64,000 nucleotides of DNA from Osmia lignaria lignaria (taxonomy: Eukaryota; Arthropoda; Insecta; Hymenoptera; Megachilidae), in assembly GCF_051020975.1 (NCBI RefSeq), contig NC_135037.1, positions 8,742,001-8,806,000 of the forward strand, read 5' to 3'. Positions 1 through 13,200 of this stretch are shown one piece after another; positions within the stretch are counted from its first letter, which is position 1; each line of letters starts with the position of its first letter. Position numbers and translations under genes: made by a program. The notes under the pieces are model-generated. The model saw only the letters and a list, made by a program, of their open reading frames with translations. It was not told the origin of the DNA and made no database searches.

Positions 1-2812
1 AAGTAGAGAAAAGTTTTTATATAAACGATGTTCTTAGATTTAACTCTTGAAAGGTGGATTATTAAAATAGCAACAATTTAAATTTAATGTTAGATTATTT
101 ATTTTTTAGCTTTTTAATTATTTCTCCAATGAATGGGTTATGACTGACCCAAATCTAAATAACTTTTTTACAATCATAGTGACTAAATAGCAGCCATATA
201 AATTTACCTTCTGTGTAATAAAATTTAATAATTGCTTTAATGCGTCGTCTTACAATTGATAAATATTGTTATGAAAATGCTTTGCGCCTATAAAATATTC
301 AGTTTCTGATATAACGTTATTATCGCTTCCATTATCTGAACACTCATTATTCGAATATTTTCTGTTATCAAAGAAGATACAGACGCAATATTCGTTTCCT
401 ATTAAAACGATCAAAAGGAATTTCGTTCACAATGATTCAGTATGATATTGACATTGTACACGTTTATAGAGTGAGACGAAATGACTGACAATGACGAGGG
501 AAATGTGCTGTCTCATTTCGAGGCATTCAAGCTTTTAACAAGAGAACGTAGATCGATTCAGGTTCAATCGAAACATGATTTCATAGATTTAAATGAATAT
601 TAAAAAATAATAAAATTATGTAATTGAATTTTTACTAAAATAAAATAACACTTCCCGTTTCCATAAAGGGAATTAATCCTATTGAAAAGCTTGTTGTCTA
701 ATAACTTCTCCAGTATTTCCTCTCATTGTCGCAAGAGCAAGGAAATCCATTCTCCGATGAAAAATTTCACGTTAACTCCTTTTACTTTTTCCGCGATCAC
801 TGCTTTCTTTTCCTACTAAGGAGCTACTCGTGTCTTATCTCAATAATTAATTAACGCCATGGTTTTCATAATTAGAAGCTGATTCTTTAATCGAAAAACT
901 CCTTTGCCTTTCCTCTTCCTTTTCCTCACGCTATGTAAACCACGGAATCAACCAGTGTAATATCAGAACTGTTCTTGCATTTTCTTTCGTTTATTCTCTT
1001 TTTTTTCTTGATGAAGATATTACGATGTTAATTTTAACCAAGTACCGCGACAAACTTCGCTCGTCCAGAGTAACGGTGCATTTTTATTACCGAAACAATC
1101 AGCATGTAGCAGCAGAACTTGTAAAAGTATTTGTATTTTTCAGATTCGATGAGCCTCTTTTGGCTAATAATTTAAATTAGCGTGCAAAATTAACAGGCAT
1201 AAAATTAAACGATCGCCATCAATGATGTACTGAATTATGAGAAACATACAGTTATTGGTATTTTATAACGCTTTAAATATCAGTTTATCTGCCGATGGAT
1301 TTGTATTCCAGTGTGATAAAATTAAATTAGTTTCTAAAAATAATTTTCTCATTAAATTGTACTTCATCAATAGTTTGACTTTTGAAGTTTTTATGTTTAT
1401 TTTTATTCGCGTTTCGCTTTCAAGGTACAAGTAATTGATAATTGAATCAATTTTATTAAATTAAAATTAATTTTTCATTAAATATAGTTTCAAGATTCTT
1501 TGATCGATTAAAGGGTAATAAATATCGTTGTAGTACAGGTACGATGAACTGAAAGTCACGTTCGATTACAGCGTTTTTAATCTCACATGGTATCCTGAAA
1601 CTTTCTCACGAGTTCTTTTTCTTATCGATCGAAAGAACAAAGTTGGGATAGCAACGTGACAACTCGCGATAGTTGCTTTACATACGTGTCGTGATTCTTA
1701 CTTAAGCGAGATAAATCTATCTGCCACAGCCTTTTCTTTCCACGATATCTTATGAACGTTCTCGTTGAAAGGACGTAATAATAAATGGACTAATGTCGGC
1801 TAAAAATAAACGTTTTCAATGTTTGTCAGAAGAAGTCGTTTAACTCTGCGTTATTCACTTCTTGCTAATTTTGTTGCATAATTCATTGATACAATTAATC
1901 ATATCGTTGAACGTGTGCACCAGACGTACTATATAATATTGCAAGAAGCATACATTGGGACATTGGCATTATTCATAATAAATATATCAGGAAATCATAA
2001 TTTTAAAGTTTATAAAATAAATACACAAAAGAAAAAAAGTAATATAATATAGGTGAGAATTAAAAATGTCTACTAATAGTGTGTGTTAATTTGGAAAATG
2101 AGGTATTTAAAAAGAAATCATAATTTTGCAGTGGAAAATTAATTATCAAGTTGTTATGATTTTCTTGAAAAGAAAGCCTTGGATGGAAAAGTGTTCTCAT
2201 ATTTCCACTTACCTTTTTCTTTAATATAGAGTCATTACCCTTTTGCTTGTATCATCAATTACATGATACTCTATATAATCATTTATGAAACATATCGTTG
2301 AGTACAGTGAACCTAATCATTTGAAAGTTTCGAACAGGGGAAGAAGCATCGGATATTGAACGCGCGGAATATACAGAGTTGCCTTCCGCGATAGATAACT
2401 ATTCTTGGCTCGTAATAATCAACTTTCATTCATTGTTTCACCATATTTGTTATGAGTTAGCCTCTCTACGTGACTCTATAGTTAGATGTATTGTCATCAG
2501 GTGCACGCATTGCATTCTATCTTATCGCTTCAAATCTTGTGCTATCCAGTGAATGTACACGTTAATGCAGTTTCTTCTGATTCAAGATAATTACAATGTT
2601 GCATTGAATTTTATGTGGTAGATTTAGAACGATGTATTGAACGATTAGGTAAACGTTAAATTTCCTCTGATAGCAATTTTATTGTTTGTTCACTCCTTCT
2701 GTTCTTTTTATCTTATCTATTCGTTATCTACGATTAAAAAATTCCATTTTGTTTAAGCACGTATGCGTATAAAATAAAATGCACAGTTTTGACATTCACT
2801 TTGATATGTTGA
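1..2812. other. AT-rich non-coding region
   Basis: I see no convincing exon here. The longest open frames are short, AT-driven and have no recognisable protein character. Homopolymer-rich intergenic or intronic sequence dominates. If the candidate first exon at 4888 is real, this may be 5' flanking or first-intron DNA. Confidence 0.6.
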
Positions 2813-3159
2813 TGTAGAATATCGAGCGAACTGGGCTTCTTTAGGGAAAATGGTTTTGTAGGGGAATTAGTTGTTACGATATTAATATTAAAAATAATTA
2901 AAAATCAAAATAATATAATTTTTAGTTGTTATATAGTTGTATTTAGTATAGAATTGAAAAATGTGAGTAATAAAATAATATCGAATCAAATTTTCCCGCG
3001 TAAACGCATATGTGGAAGTGGTGGGGGAGCATGGACCTATATATACAGGACCTCTTCCCCTATATCGTCATTCTCCTCGGGGATACCTGAGGAGAAGGGC
3101 GAACACCTGGCAAAGGAGAAGGCTGGTAATCCCAGGTCTACTTTGCTCGACACTGTACA
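2813..3159 (+). mobile_element. Copy 1 of a TGTAC-ended MITE family with GC-rich core
   Basis: This is a 347-bp element. Its left end (TGTAGAATATCGAGCGAACT) and the reverse complement of its right end (TGTACAGTGTCGAGCAAAGT) form imperfect inverted repeats of about 25 bp. The interior has an AT-rich arm that recurs at 9.5, 14.6, 26.8 and 54.1 kb. A GC-rich core follows (about 3010-3110), containing GTGGTGGGGG and TCGTCATTCTCCTCGGGG, also found in other copies. There is no transposase, so it would be non-autonomous. No clear target-site duplication is visible. The small open frames across the core are products of the GC-rich repeat and not genes. Confidence 0.75.
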
Positions 3160-4887
3160 AATATAAAATGGTATCTAAAATTTTTCTCCTTCATTTTTTC
3201 AAATTATTTTATTAAACTAAACAAGTAGCTCTCCTATGAAAGACAATGTATTAACAAATCACTATATATAGTTGGAGAATTTCTGCTATACAATAATTTT
3301 AGTACAAAGATCATAACATTCGATTAAAACGGTTATACTCTATTTTATTTACCTTGTAATAATCAGCTATAAAGTAAAAAAGAAAAATCTTCTTTATCGT
3401 GGTACTTGTAATTGTATCACTAGCTGCCTCACGAGAGTACATACTATATCGATCTTCTTTGATATACGATATCTCTGACGTTTAATCATCTTTCGTTTCC
3501 TGTCGTTCTTCTTCTCTCCTTTACCTCTTTACTTTTTTATCTACCTCGCTTCAATTATTTTCTCCTTTCCCTTTTGCTTTCTCTTTTCCCTCTTATCTTA
3601 ACTTGTATGTATTTACTTGTTTCTTTATTTCCACGTTTCTATCTTCATTTTTGTGTTGCTCATTTTCTATTTATCCTACTTGTTTTTCATTACTTTTCTC
3701 AGTGATTGCGCTAAGCCTCTAAAGTCACCCTGTATATACATCTTTAGTGACGAAAGGATTAATGAATAGAATATGTAAGCAGGGTCTAGGAAACGTTGCT
3801 TTATCAGCCGCGATTCATCTGGATCACGCAAGGGATTGATGTTCGCTCCTGGATCGTTGACCCGCACTCTGAAAATCGTTGCACTACGTTCGTTTGTTCA
3901 ACGCCCACCCTTGAATGATTTATTCGGATTATAAATCGGCGCGAAACTCCTATATCATCCTGTCGCGATGCAACGGCGAGCCAAACTCGTCAATTTTCGA
4001 CCCACGCTGTGCTCGCGCCTTTACCCCCTTCGCGCAACATAGAAATTCTCGTTCCTGCTAGATCTACGCTTTTGCAATCTTGCTCTGCACTCTTTTGTAA
4101 TTTGTGTAATTGTGTAATTTTTGTAATTTGTAAAATTGGTTAAATAGCAAAGGTAAAATTTCATAAAATTTAAAAAGTTTACACATCACATTATTTTTTA
4201 TATTATTTATATGAAAAAGTTTAATTTTGATTTTTCTTTAAATATACAAAAAAAATCATGGTTTTATTTAATTATTTTTTCAAAATTGTTTGATGAAGTA
4301 GTTGAAAGTGGAAAATACAGAGGTCAAGGTTCTAATATAAAGCCTTCGTTTTCATCCTTAACACGTCAATTACAGTGGTTAGTTAAAGGAAAAAACAGCA
4401 TTTGGATTTTAACTATAGCTTCTTGAAACAAGTACCGTACTTCCGAAAGCAACAAGTAAAACGTTGTAGGTACACGATCGGAAAACTTTCTCCGGAACGA
4501 TCTTCTTTAAAAGCGTTGTTCACTGAACAAGTTAATTTCGTTTCGGTGTTTCCCTAAACCATACTAGAGACATTAACCTTGTCTTGCATCTGTTTTTTAA
4601 ATAAATTAATACGAAGAAACGGTAAAACTAAATTTAAAACTTGATGTCTACATCTATTTTCAATCGTTTTTCTTTAGCATAAGTATGCTTCCACTTTACC
4701 AACAAAGTATGTTTTTATTTTATTTTTTTGTATTTCATTATTGTTATAAAATGATACTCTACAATAAAATATAGGTCACGATTCAAATGTCTATTTTTGC
4801 TTTATTCCTTTTTATATACAAAATTGTAGTAAAATGTAGACCCAAATATTTTGTATCTAATGGTATGTTTTATTTTATATGTTTCAG
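3160..4887. other. Non-coding; polypyrimidine tract and TGTAATT-rich stretch
   Basis: No gene is visible. A strongly C/T-biased stretch runs from about 3478 to 3600. A solitary sequence reading TACAGGGTGACTTTA on the minus strand (about 3723-3737) resembles the end of a TA-flanked mariner-type MITE, but no partner end was found. At about 4093-4136 there is an imperfect tandem of TGTAATT-like units. Confidence 0.5.
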
Positions 4888-4938
4888 GTGAGAATGCGTA
4901 CCATCTAAAGTAGTCTTGTTCATTAATGAGTGCAATAA
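4888..4938 (+). CDS. Candidate first coding exon (start at 4926) of the coiled-coil gene
   Basis: A good acceptor (tatgtttcag) precedes position 4888 and a strong donor (A|GTGAGT) follows 4938. Inside, an ATG at 4926 opens Met-Ser-Ala-Ile and leaves one base (A) before the donor. The exon at 23502 needs exactly one preceding base, which would give AGT (Ser), and it in turn ends in the phase required by the exon at 34909. The ATG context is weak (T at -3) and all frames upstream of it are closed, so the rest would be 5' UTR. The link is inferred from phase and splice quality only. It could equally be an untranslated exon or a chance pair of splice-like sites. Confidence 0.3.
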
Positions 4939-6560
4939 GTGAGTATTTTATATATTATATGTATATTAATTGAAGTATCGCGGATTATTTTATTTTTGGA
5001 TTGCTTTTTAAAAATCCTTGACAAATTACAAGTTATCAAAATATTACTAAAAATTATCATAATAATACTTCTCCACCGCTATTTCTAATTATGAATTCAT
5101 AGTTTATAAAGCCACACAATTTCTTGTGGCATTTTGTCTCATTATATTTATAATTCCGACTATTTACAATCGTCTCCGTTCCAACCGGTGAAATTACAGA
5201 AAATTATCCTTATTATCTCCACTGATAGCTTCTTCTTGCCGTGCTGTAATACTTTTACTGGTAAACAGTTCAACTTTTTGTCAAAGACAAATGAAAAATG
5301 AATCTAGAAAGCTGTCACCGCTGACCCAATTGCGATTCCATTTATTTTGTGTTTGTCATCCAAACAAATTTTCTGTCGAACCATCTAGAACTTGTTAGTC
5401 TTCATTTAATTCAATAATCATTATCTCAGTTTTCAATGAGATACCTGATATTCTTACTTACAATTTTTCCTTGTTAATATTGGTGAAAGAAAAGTAGGCC
5501 AGAATTTTCAAACAATTCCTAAACTTTTCATTAGTTTTTCTACATTTCGACCAGGTGTTATCTGAAAAGTATTGAAAAGGTACGTTTACGTATCGCGTTC
5601 TTTGGACATCAAGTGTCATTCGCCTCTTTTCTTCCCTTTATTTTCCCTAAGATAACCAGGAACGTCCTGTAGCCTCGGGGAACGAGTTTCGCAACTAGGC
5701 GACTTCAGCAAGGCTCGCGATAGAGGGAAGACGGTTAAATAAAAAAAATAAATAAAAAAAAATGGAAACGACGCGAGGACAGAAAGAGAGGGAAGGCTTA
5801 TTTGCATGCAGTGTACGCGCGACACTGTGTACCAGTAGATCGTTGATCGCCTAATAAAGCGAGGCGACAGACATTCCATTACGCTTTGACTACACTTTTG
5901 CCAGTCCTACCATCCCCGAGTAATTTGAGCGTTAATGAGGGAGAGACGATGGAGGATCCTATCGGACGGTATGCGTAAACGAAACGTGCACGTAGGTGTT
6001 TCGTATCGGCCAGCTTGTTACCTCTTTATACGGTGATCCAGGTGGAAATTTAAAAAATTCACTTTCTTGTACAGGATGTCGTGTAACGAGTAGTGCAAAC
6101 AGAAATTTTGAGAAAAGAATAAGTCGAAAGTATTTCTTGTAGAAGGTTTCTTTTTAAGAAAACTCAGTGTTCAGAAATTGTTCTGTGCTATTGTTTATTC
6201 ATTCATGAATAGTATTTACTGTATAATTAAGTTTCTATTTTGAGATTGGTCTTCAAATATTCGTCGAGTACACACGGGCTATAATACCAGTTGGAAGTAT
6301 GTATAAGGCCACTTGATTTATTGTTACTTTTTATGGTGAACAGGCATAACGAGATTAAATCAGTGATAATTAGCACGTAACTCTGCTGAAACTTAACCTT
6401 GTAATAATTCCTTTAAGACGAATTTATTACGAAGCATCTGCTGCAGTAATAGAGTTGACTCATTTGTTAAAATTCATTAGTTGTTGTTATGTAAAATTTC
6501 ATTAGAGTAGTATCTATAGGTTTCGTAGGTGTGGGCCAAGATTGACCCAATCATCGTTAA
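4939..6560. other. Non-coding, probable intron
   Basis: AT-rich sequence with a locally GC-richer stretch at about 5600-6050. A TACAGGATG-like motif near 6071 resembles a lone mariner-type terminus. No exon is supported; the open frame on the minus strand at 5616-5879 has no protein-like features. Confidence 0.5.
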
Positions 6561-6752
6561 CAGTAGAACTACCACTACTCACTTATTTTTAAATTGAAAA
6601 TAATGTAGATTACTAAATAGATAAAGGATGTAACATATTCTTTAGCTCGATAACAGCTAACATATATTTCAACAAAAATAGTTCGATAAAATTTATAATT
6701 TAAAATAAGAAACTGGAAACCAGTCATTTTGACCCCTTTGGTAGTTCTAGTG
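6561..6752. mobile_element. piggyBac-type MITE, copy 1 (TTAA-flanked)
   Basis: This 192-bp element is flanked on both sides by TTAA (6557-6560 and 6753-6756), the target-site duplication typical of piggyBac transposons. The terminal inverted repeats are 13 bp with one mismatch: CAGTAGAACTACC on the left and the complement of CACTAGAACTACC on the right. A second copy with clearly related interior lies at 47485-47701. There is no coding capacity. Confidence 0.85.
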
Positions 6753-9449
6753 TTAACTTTGTCGCTATTAATTTTCGAAATAAGTGCATAGTATCGAGAC
6801 CGAGAGAATCGAAATAAATATTAAATAAATTATTCATCGATATTTCCCGATTGATTTCAGATTATTACCGAGAAAACGCTCGAGGGAAAGGGTTAAGCAC
6901 CATTCCCGCTGTGATTTGCATTCACATGCGCGCAAACAAGGTGCCGGTCATCGTGTAATGTCGAGTGTTTGGTTACCTGTTTGATTAGGTGGCACACATC
7001 TAGGGTTACGTCGATAAGCACACATCGTGTATTCACGTTGAAATGCGATCGCATGTATCGTTTTTGTTAAGCATGATCTTTGCAATGACACGCACTGTCC
7101 TTCTTCAAAGACGAAGGTGTTTATTTCATTTTGAAATAGGATTTTCATTAGTCTGTCAGATTTGTTTTCCTATTCAAATTCGATCTAATTTGTGACAGTA
7201 AACGAATTGAAAATGCGAAAAATATATTGGAATTTAATAAACAACAAATTAATATTTAGGCCATAAACTTGATTCGTTTAGTCTGTCACGATGGATTCAT
7301 TTCCTTTCGATCGGGAAAATGAATTCTCAATGAATTGCGGCGGTAGGCCCGGTCGAAGTTGGAAAAAAAAAGAAGAAAATGACAATCGTACATCCTGCGG
7401 AAGCGGATGTTAGCAGGCACGCTTGGCTGACCTCTCCAACCTTCCGCTCCTCTCCTCTCTTTCCATACCTGCACATCATTGTAAAATATAGTGTTTTGTT
7501 GTATTATATAAATGCACGTAAATGCATAGGCTTCGACGATCGTTTATTTATTGAACTTGAAGCTGTTTTCGCACCGCGACAATTTCCGTTCACTTTTGAA
7601 CTTGGAATTACGTAGTCGCATCGGGCGTTCATCAATTCATTTACTTCGGCCAAGTTGATTTAATCGATAATGAGTGCTCTGAAAAATTTAGTAGATTCTT
7701 TAGATTTTCATTGCTGCGATGTTCTTAGTTCTTTATTTATAATTTTATTAATTTCAGAAATTTTTTAAAACTTTGAATTTTGATGATGACATTCATTTTA
7801 AAGATACAAATTTCTTTTATTGCAAAATGGCAAGATATTTTGGTTTAAAATGTTAATAAAGAGAGCCTACCTTGAAAATAATATAAACTTTTGAATATTT
7901 CTAATAATAAACGCACCAAAAAATAATATGCTTAAATTTCATGTAGAAAAATTAATTGCTTACGCCATTGGGCTACCGTAGTCCATATGCACGATGTGCG
8001 TTTAATCTTGGCTCGCCATATGCGTTGATTTCAATTCTAGTGGCTCATTTACCACTCGGTGCACAATTTCATTCGTGTATTCAACCTCGAGGCATACTTA
8101 TTCAGATCGATGTTAGCGACCTGAAACGAGGGTCTACGAAGTTGAGCACCGTGTTTCGCGGTGTGTCAACGTTGCACCACTTTATCGGACACGAGTGGTC
8201 GTGATAGGCAGCGAACATTACCATCGGGGAAAAATAATACAACGGTTAATTGTAATTGAAGGCGATTGAAACGTTTGGCTCGGTAGTCTGCGTCTTCCGG
8301 TTCGAACGATAGTTTTCTTCATGCTTCATGCTACTGATTTTAGCCTCATTTTAGTTGCAGCATTGTTTTATTTGTTTTACAGGTCTGGGTTACGATTTAC
8401 CAGGCTTTGCCATTTGAAAGTTAAATTAATTCTCTTTTTGATATCTGTATTATTAAAATTATTAGAAACTTGACTTTAAGCTATTTTGGTTTTTCGAAAG
8501 TTCATTATATTTTTCATGGAATACATTAATAATGTTGTTGGAATTAACCCGTTGAACTCCAAGTTTTTGTATTTTTTAACATTTTCTGGAAGATTAATTT
8601 CGTTCCATTCTTCATAGAATATTTAATTAGATTTTCTAGATCGAGTTCACGGTTAAGATCAAAGTTCCTGAACCTTTCAATTCTAAGCTCCTGAAATACG
8701 AACTTATCCATTATCATTAAATGTCATTTATCGAGATTCTTCTATATTGTATCGGAATAATTAAATTTACATTAGATAATTCCCGTGTACATATACGATA
8801 AGAGTTCATAGGGTTAAAGATGGGAACACATTTTTCAGATAAGAATTCAGTGATTCTGAAAAAATCGATAAGATAAATGTAGATAAATGTCAGAAGTGAT
8901 TGATAACTTAGTTTCATTATATTTTATAATTATTTTACTAATAATGCACCCAAAAAAATATAATATTAAAAATTATATTCATTCTATTTAATCAATTAAT
9001 ATTTAATCAAATTAATAGTAAGTTTGTTAAATATTTTTTAAATTTCACACTGAAGTTACACAGATAACATCATTTCGAAAGCGAAAGAATATTTTCATTC
9101 AACAGTTTCATTCCTTTTTAATCCTCTAATCGGATTAACAGCGGTAAGCGGTCTAAGAATTTTAATTACCTGGATATTGATCTAATTACACGGGTAAACG
9201 TTTTGCATCGTAAATTAACAGGAACTTAGCTAACAATGTTTTGCTATGAATGGAACGGAATTAGCAGGATGAGAATGACACGCAACCTGCAACCGGCAAT
9301 TCGATTCCCGTTACGACGAAAGAACAACGCGTTACACGGTAATCTCTAGCTATCTTACAATTTACTGCCGTTTTCGCCGTTATTAAGACCGAAGTATCCT
9401 CTTGGATACCGTTCCACGTTAAACAAGAAACCTATATTTCATCATAAAT
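6753..9449. other. Non-coding, probable intron
   Basis: No gene is supported. A GC-richer island at about 7960-8330 carries an 82-residue open frame without recognisable domains. The rest is AT-rich. Confidence 0.5.
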
Positions 9450-9824
9450 TGTGCACAGCATCGAGCAAAGTAAGTTTCCCTAGGGAAAATGGCGATATAA
9501 AGGTAGCAGGACTTCTTCAAATCCTAATTTTGAATATATTAAGATTAAAAGTAATTTAGAAACAAAATAATATAATTTTTAATTATTAAATACTATAAAA
9601 TTTAGTATATAACTGAGAAGTATGAATAACAAAATAAATATTAATTATACGCAAGTGGTGGGGGGGCCCTATATATGTATAGGGCCTTCTCCCCTACTTC
9701 GTCATTGCCCTCGGGGCCGCCAAAGGGAAAAGATGGGAGCTCAAGGAAGAAGAGGGCCAAGAACCTTGGAACTAGATAGAAGCTTGAATTTTTAAGCTCT
9801 ACTTATCGTCGTAACGCAATGTAG
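9450..9824 (+). mobile_element. Copy 2 of the TGTAC-ended MITE family
   Basis: The left end reads TGTGCACAGCATCGAGCAAA, matching the inverted repeat of copy 1. The AT-rich arm (TTAGAAACAAAATAATATAA) and the GC core are shared. In this copy the core contains a perfect hairpin (GGCCCTATA, loop TATG, TATAGGGCC; 9665-9686), followed by TCGTCATTGCCCTCGGGG. The right end is degraded and placed approximately. Confidence 0.7.
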
Positions 9825-10150
9825 ACCAAGGAATAAGGAACAAACAAGTAATTGCTGTAACTAGATTCATGTAATCGTCGGAACTTACGTTTGACGGACC
9901 TACGTTCCAGTGATTATGTGTGACTTTTACGAGTAGCTCCCTGTGAAATTGATTTACGGTTATTACCGGATGTTTCCAAACAGGATAACTGAAACGTTCG
10001 TCTGCAAAGAGACATCAAAGCGAGAAACATGAATAGTATCATTCAGATAGAATTTTTTTATTCGTTCCTGTCATCTTCCTTTAAGCATCAACATTCACAA
10101 TCAGTTTCTATGTATTCTTGTTGTATTTCATTCTTATAAGAGTGACGTAG
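9825..10150. other. Non-coding
   Basis: No feature recognised. Confidence 0.4.
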
Positions 10151-10159
10151 TTCTAAACT

Positions 10160-10250
10160 TGTAGCGCTAAGTACGAGATATCTCGTAGCTGGCAGTTTTG
10201 GTACAGACGCTTACTACGAGATATCACGTAGTTGGCAGTGAATGGGTTAA
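10160..10250. repeat. Two tandem palindromic units around TACGAGATATCTCGTA
   Basis: Positions 10172-10187 form a perfect 16-bp palindrome. A second near-identical unit (CTACGAGATATCACGTAG) follows about 42 bp later. Each unit is followed by CTGGCAGT or TTGGCAGT. The block ends in GGGTTAA. It looks like a relic of a palindromic satellite or transposon end; its function is unknown. Confidence 0.6.
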
Positions 10251-13200
10251 AGGATTAAATAAATTTTTAATTTGTTGAAAATAGTTTTCTATTTCTGGTT
10301 TAGTCTGACGGTAAGGATTTGAATACCTCTGTAGGGAAGACGCTTGCACGGGTCAGCTCGACAATGATCGGTGGAAAATCGCGTCTGCAGCTTCTATGTA
10401 GTCTGTGCCATTCCTCTTGAAGACGGTTGAACGGCCTCGTAACGTCTTGAAGAAGGAATGATTGAGCCGCAGTCGGAGAAGCAGCCGCAGAGCTGCCTCT
10501 CCGACATCGTTTAACTGGATTAGGAAGCCAGTCTGAGAAACGGCCATGTCCCGTGATATACTTCAGATGTACAATGTCAACACGTGTGCACGCTGATGCA
10601 TCACAATTGCATGCGCATCGATGCACACTCTCTAGATGACTATTTGTATAAATCTTTCCACATTAAATTGTACAACGTTGCACCTCGACCTCGGAGGTTC
10701 TGCTTTAATCTTCGATATTTATTAATAATATTGAGAAATTAATTAGCACATTTGCATATAGAATGTTTGGAAGAATTATTAGCTTAGCAATTAAATTCAC
10801 TGTTTTTCTACTTGTGTTGCTTCAAAATTGTCAAAATTCTATTTCAGGGAGGTTGAAAAAGTATCATAAAATTGTTATTTGTTGAATTCAACAGTTTAGT
10901 ATTGCGAGATTCGACGATGTTGGAGGTAGTTTGGCGAACAAACCGTTCGTGATGCGTGCCCACACGTGACTGCACAAGTTGCAGCCGATGCATTTAAAGC
11001 ACGCGTCCTCTCTTCCGCTTCCTGCGCGCTAGCGAATGCCGGTAATTAATTATGCCGCTATATCGTCTTCGGGAAACGGATAGTAAGGATTAAAGAAGTT
11101 TCATTTCGCTTTGAAAGGCGAGTTTTCCATATAAAAATAAATATTACATAAATTATAATAGCCATTCTATAAAATGTATTAAACTTTCAAATAAAATTTA
11201 TTTAGATTTAGATTTAGATTCTAGACGATTTAAAAAAAAGTGATGGATTGGATTGAAGTAAATATTAATATTAATATCAATATTATTATATTAATATTAA
11301 ATATTATATTAAATTGCAAATATTGGTCTAAGGAGTTAATCAAAATTATTTTATGATTGTGCCAAATATTTTTATTTCTTTTTATTTTTTTTTATAACAT
11401 GAGATTGTTCAAATGTAAATTACATCTACATCCGATGGTTTCATTGCAAAAAGACACGTATCTTGTCCGCGTACCGTGAAATCTATAAAGAAGCAATTCC
11501 GTCCAAATAAAACATCGAAATGGCATCGTGCGAGAGCTCACGCATTTTCACCGTTGATTTGTAGAGCGTGGCCAAGTTTTATCCATGGTCAGCTAGTGAG
11601 CACCGTTGGTCAGCACTTACTTAGCCATAATAGCTCGTTATCAACACTTTACATCGCTTTATATCGCGGCGCATCGCAAACACTTGCGGTTCGACATGAA
11701 AAGAGATTTCTCGAAGTATCTTGAACACGTGTACGTGTACTGTCTTTGATAGAAATTGTTCCTGGAGCGAAGTTTCTATTAATGTTTCGATAAAGGATCA
11801 ATTTATCAATGAACGTACAATAGAAACAACATTATTCAAGTAGGAATGGTTCGAATTATAAAAAGTATCGCTTGAATGGTACAATTTCCTGTATAAAATG
11901 AAAAAGACAAATCATTATTAAAAATCTGCAAAAAGAAACAGTATCTTTGAGAAAAACAAAAATTCAGCAAAGTTTAAAGGATGATTTCCTCCCCTTCAGA
12001 ATTTTCTACAATCTTACAAAGTTTCATTCTGACAATATAAAATCAATAATTATCAAAGTTTTGTTAATTGGTTTCCAGTGAACAACAGATATCGAAGAGC
12101 CTATTAATACATTTCCAGTAGATAAAATGTCCTCCAATTGATAGGAAAGCTGTAGGTATAGAATAGACAAATGATAGCTTCATTATCTGTTTCCAGTTAT
12201 TTCCATTCGATAGGAAAAGAAAACTTCATTTACTTAATTACCATTAAAATATAAAGCGATGGTGCTTATCCATTCGATCAGCAATCAGTAACTAATATGT
12301 TAATTACATAGCTAAAAAGATAATAAAAAAACAATTGTTACCGAGGAAAAGTAGATTTCATTCTCATGCATATCTCTATTACCGATGAGATTCGAGACGA
12401 TTTCACTTGCTCTGCTCGTTCCCATCATCCACCATCTGCCAGATTTTCAGAACACCTGTTTATCGTGCGTTTAACCACACGAACCGATTTGCAATCATTC
12501 GTTTTATCATTTCACCCTGCTGTTCTGCTTACGTCATCTATTTCTTTCATTTTTTATTTATTCAGTAAAGAGAAAACCCTTTGATACAAAAGCCAAAGTA
12601 ATTAACAAGAGAGGTGTTACGATGAATGCTAAAGAAAAAATATTAAGAATTATTATTCTTAAGTAATTTTGCGTTATTTGCAATTTTTACTCAAATGACA
12701 ATCAGTTCTAGAAAGAAATGAAGAAAAGTGTAAGGATGAAAGATGCAGGGTAGAATCCGAAGAAATGTATGAATATCATCCATTTTACCTACTTTTATGT
12801 AATCACGATTTCACTTGGTACATTTTTTAAAAACTGTTTCTTTACTGCGTTTCCCTTTTCCTCTCTTTCACTTGTTTATATCTTTTTGTGAGATTCAGAC
12901 GTACATCATGTACGTGCGTATAGTTACACGTGAAAAGGAAGAGAGAGTCGAGATATCCTTTCATCTTATAATTATTATTTTTTTGTTCGTTCCGCGGCGT
13001 CGGTGTCAAGTTTTAATGTAAGTTAGAAAGTTGAAGTCCGGTTACAACTGATTGTGCGTGGCTGGATAAAATAACGAGGGGGTGAAATTTCAGTTAATTT
13101 TGGCGTAGTTTTTCATTGCAAGTGAACCAATAGCCATTTTTATTTCATTTATTTATATCTTATTATATTTATTAACAGAATAGAAATATATAATTTCATG

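Noticed and set aside
2954..3215. Open frames over 2954-3215 as small genes
   Set aside because: They lie in or run out of the GC-rich core of a transposon copy, and similar frames appear in copy 4; there is no independent coding evidence.
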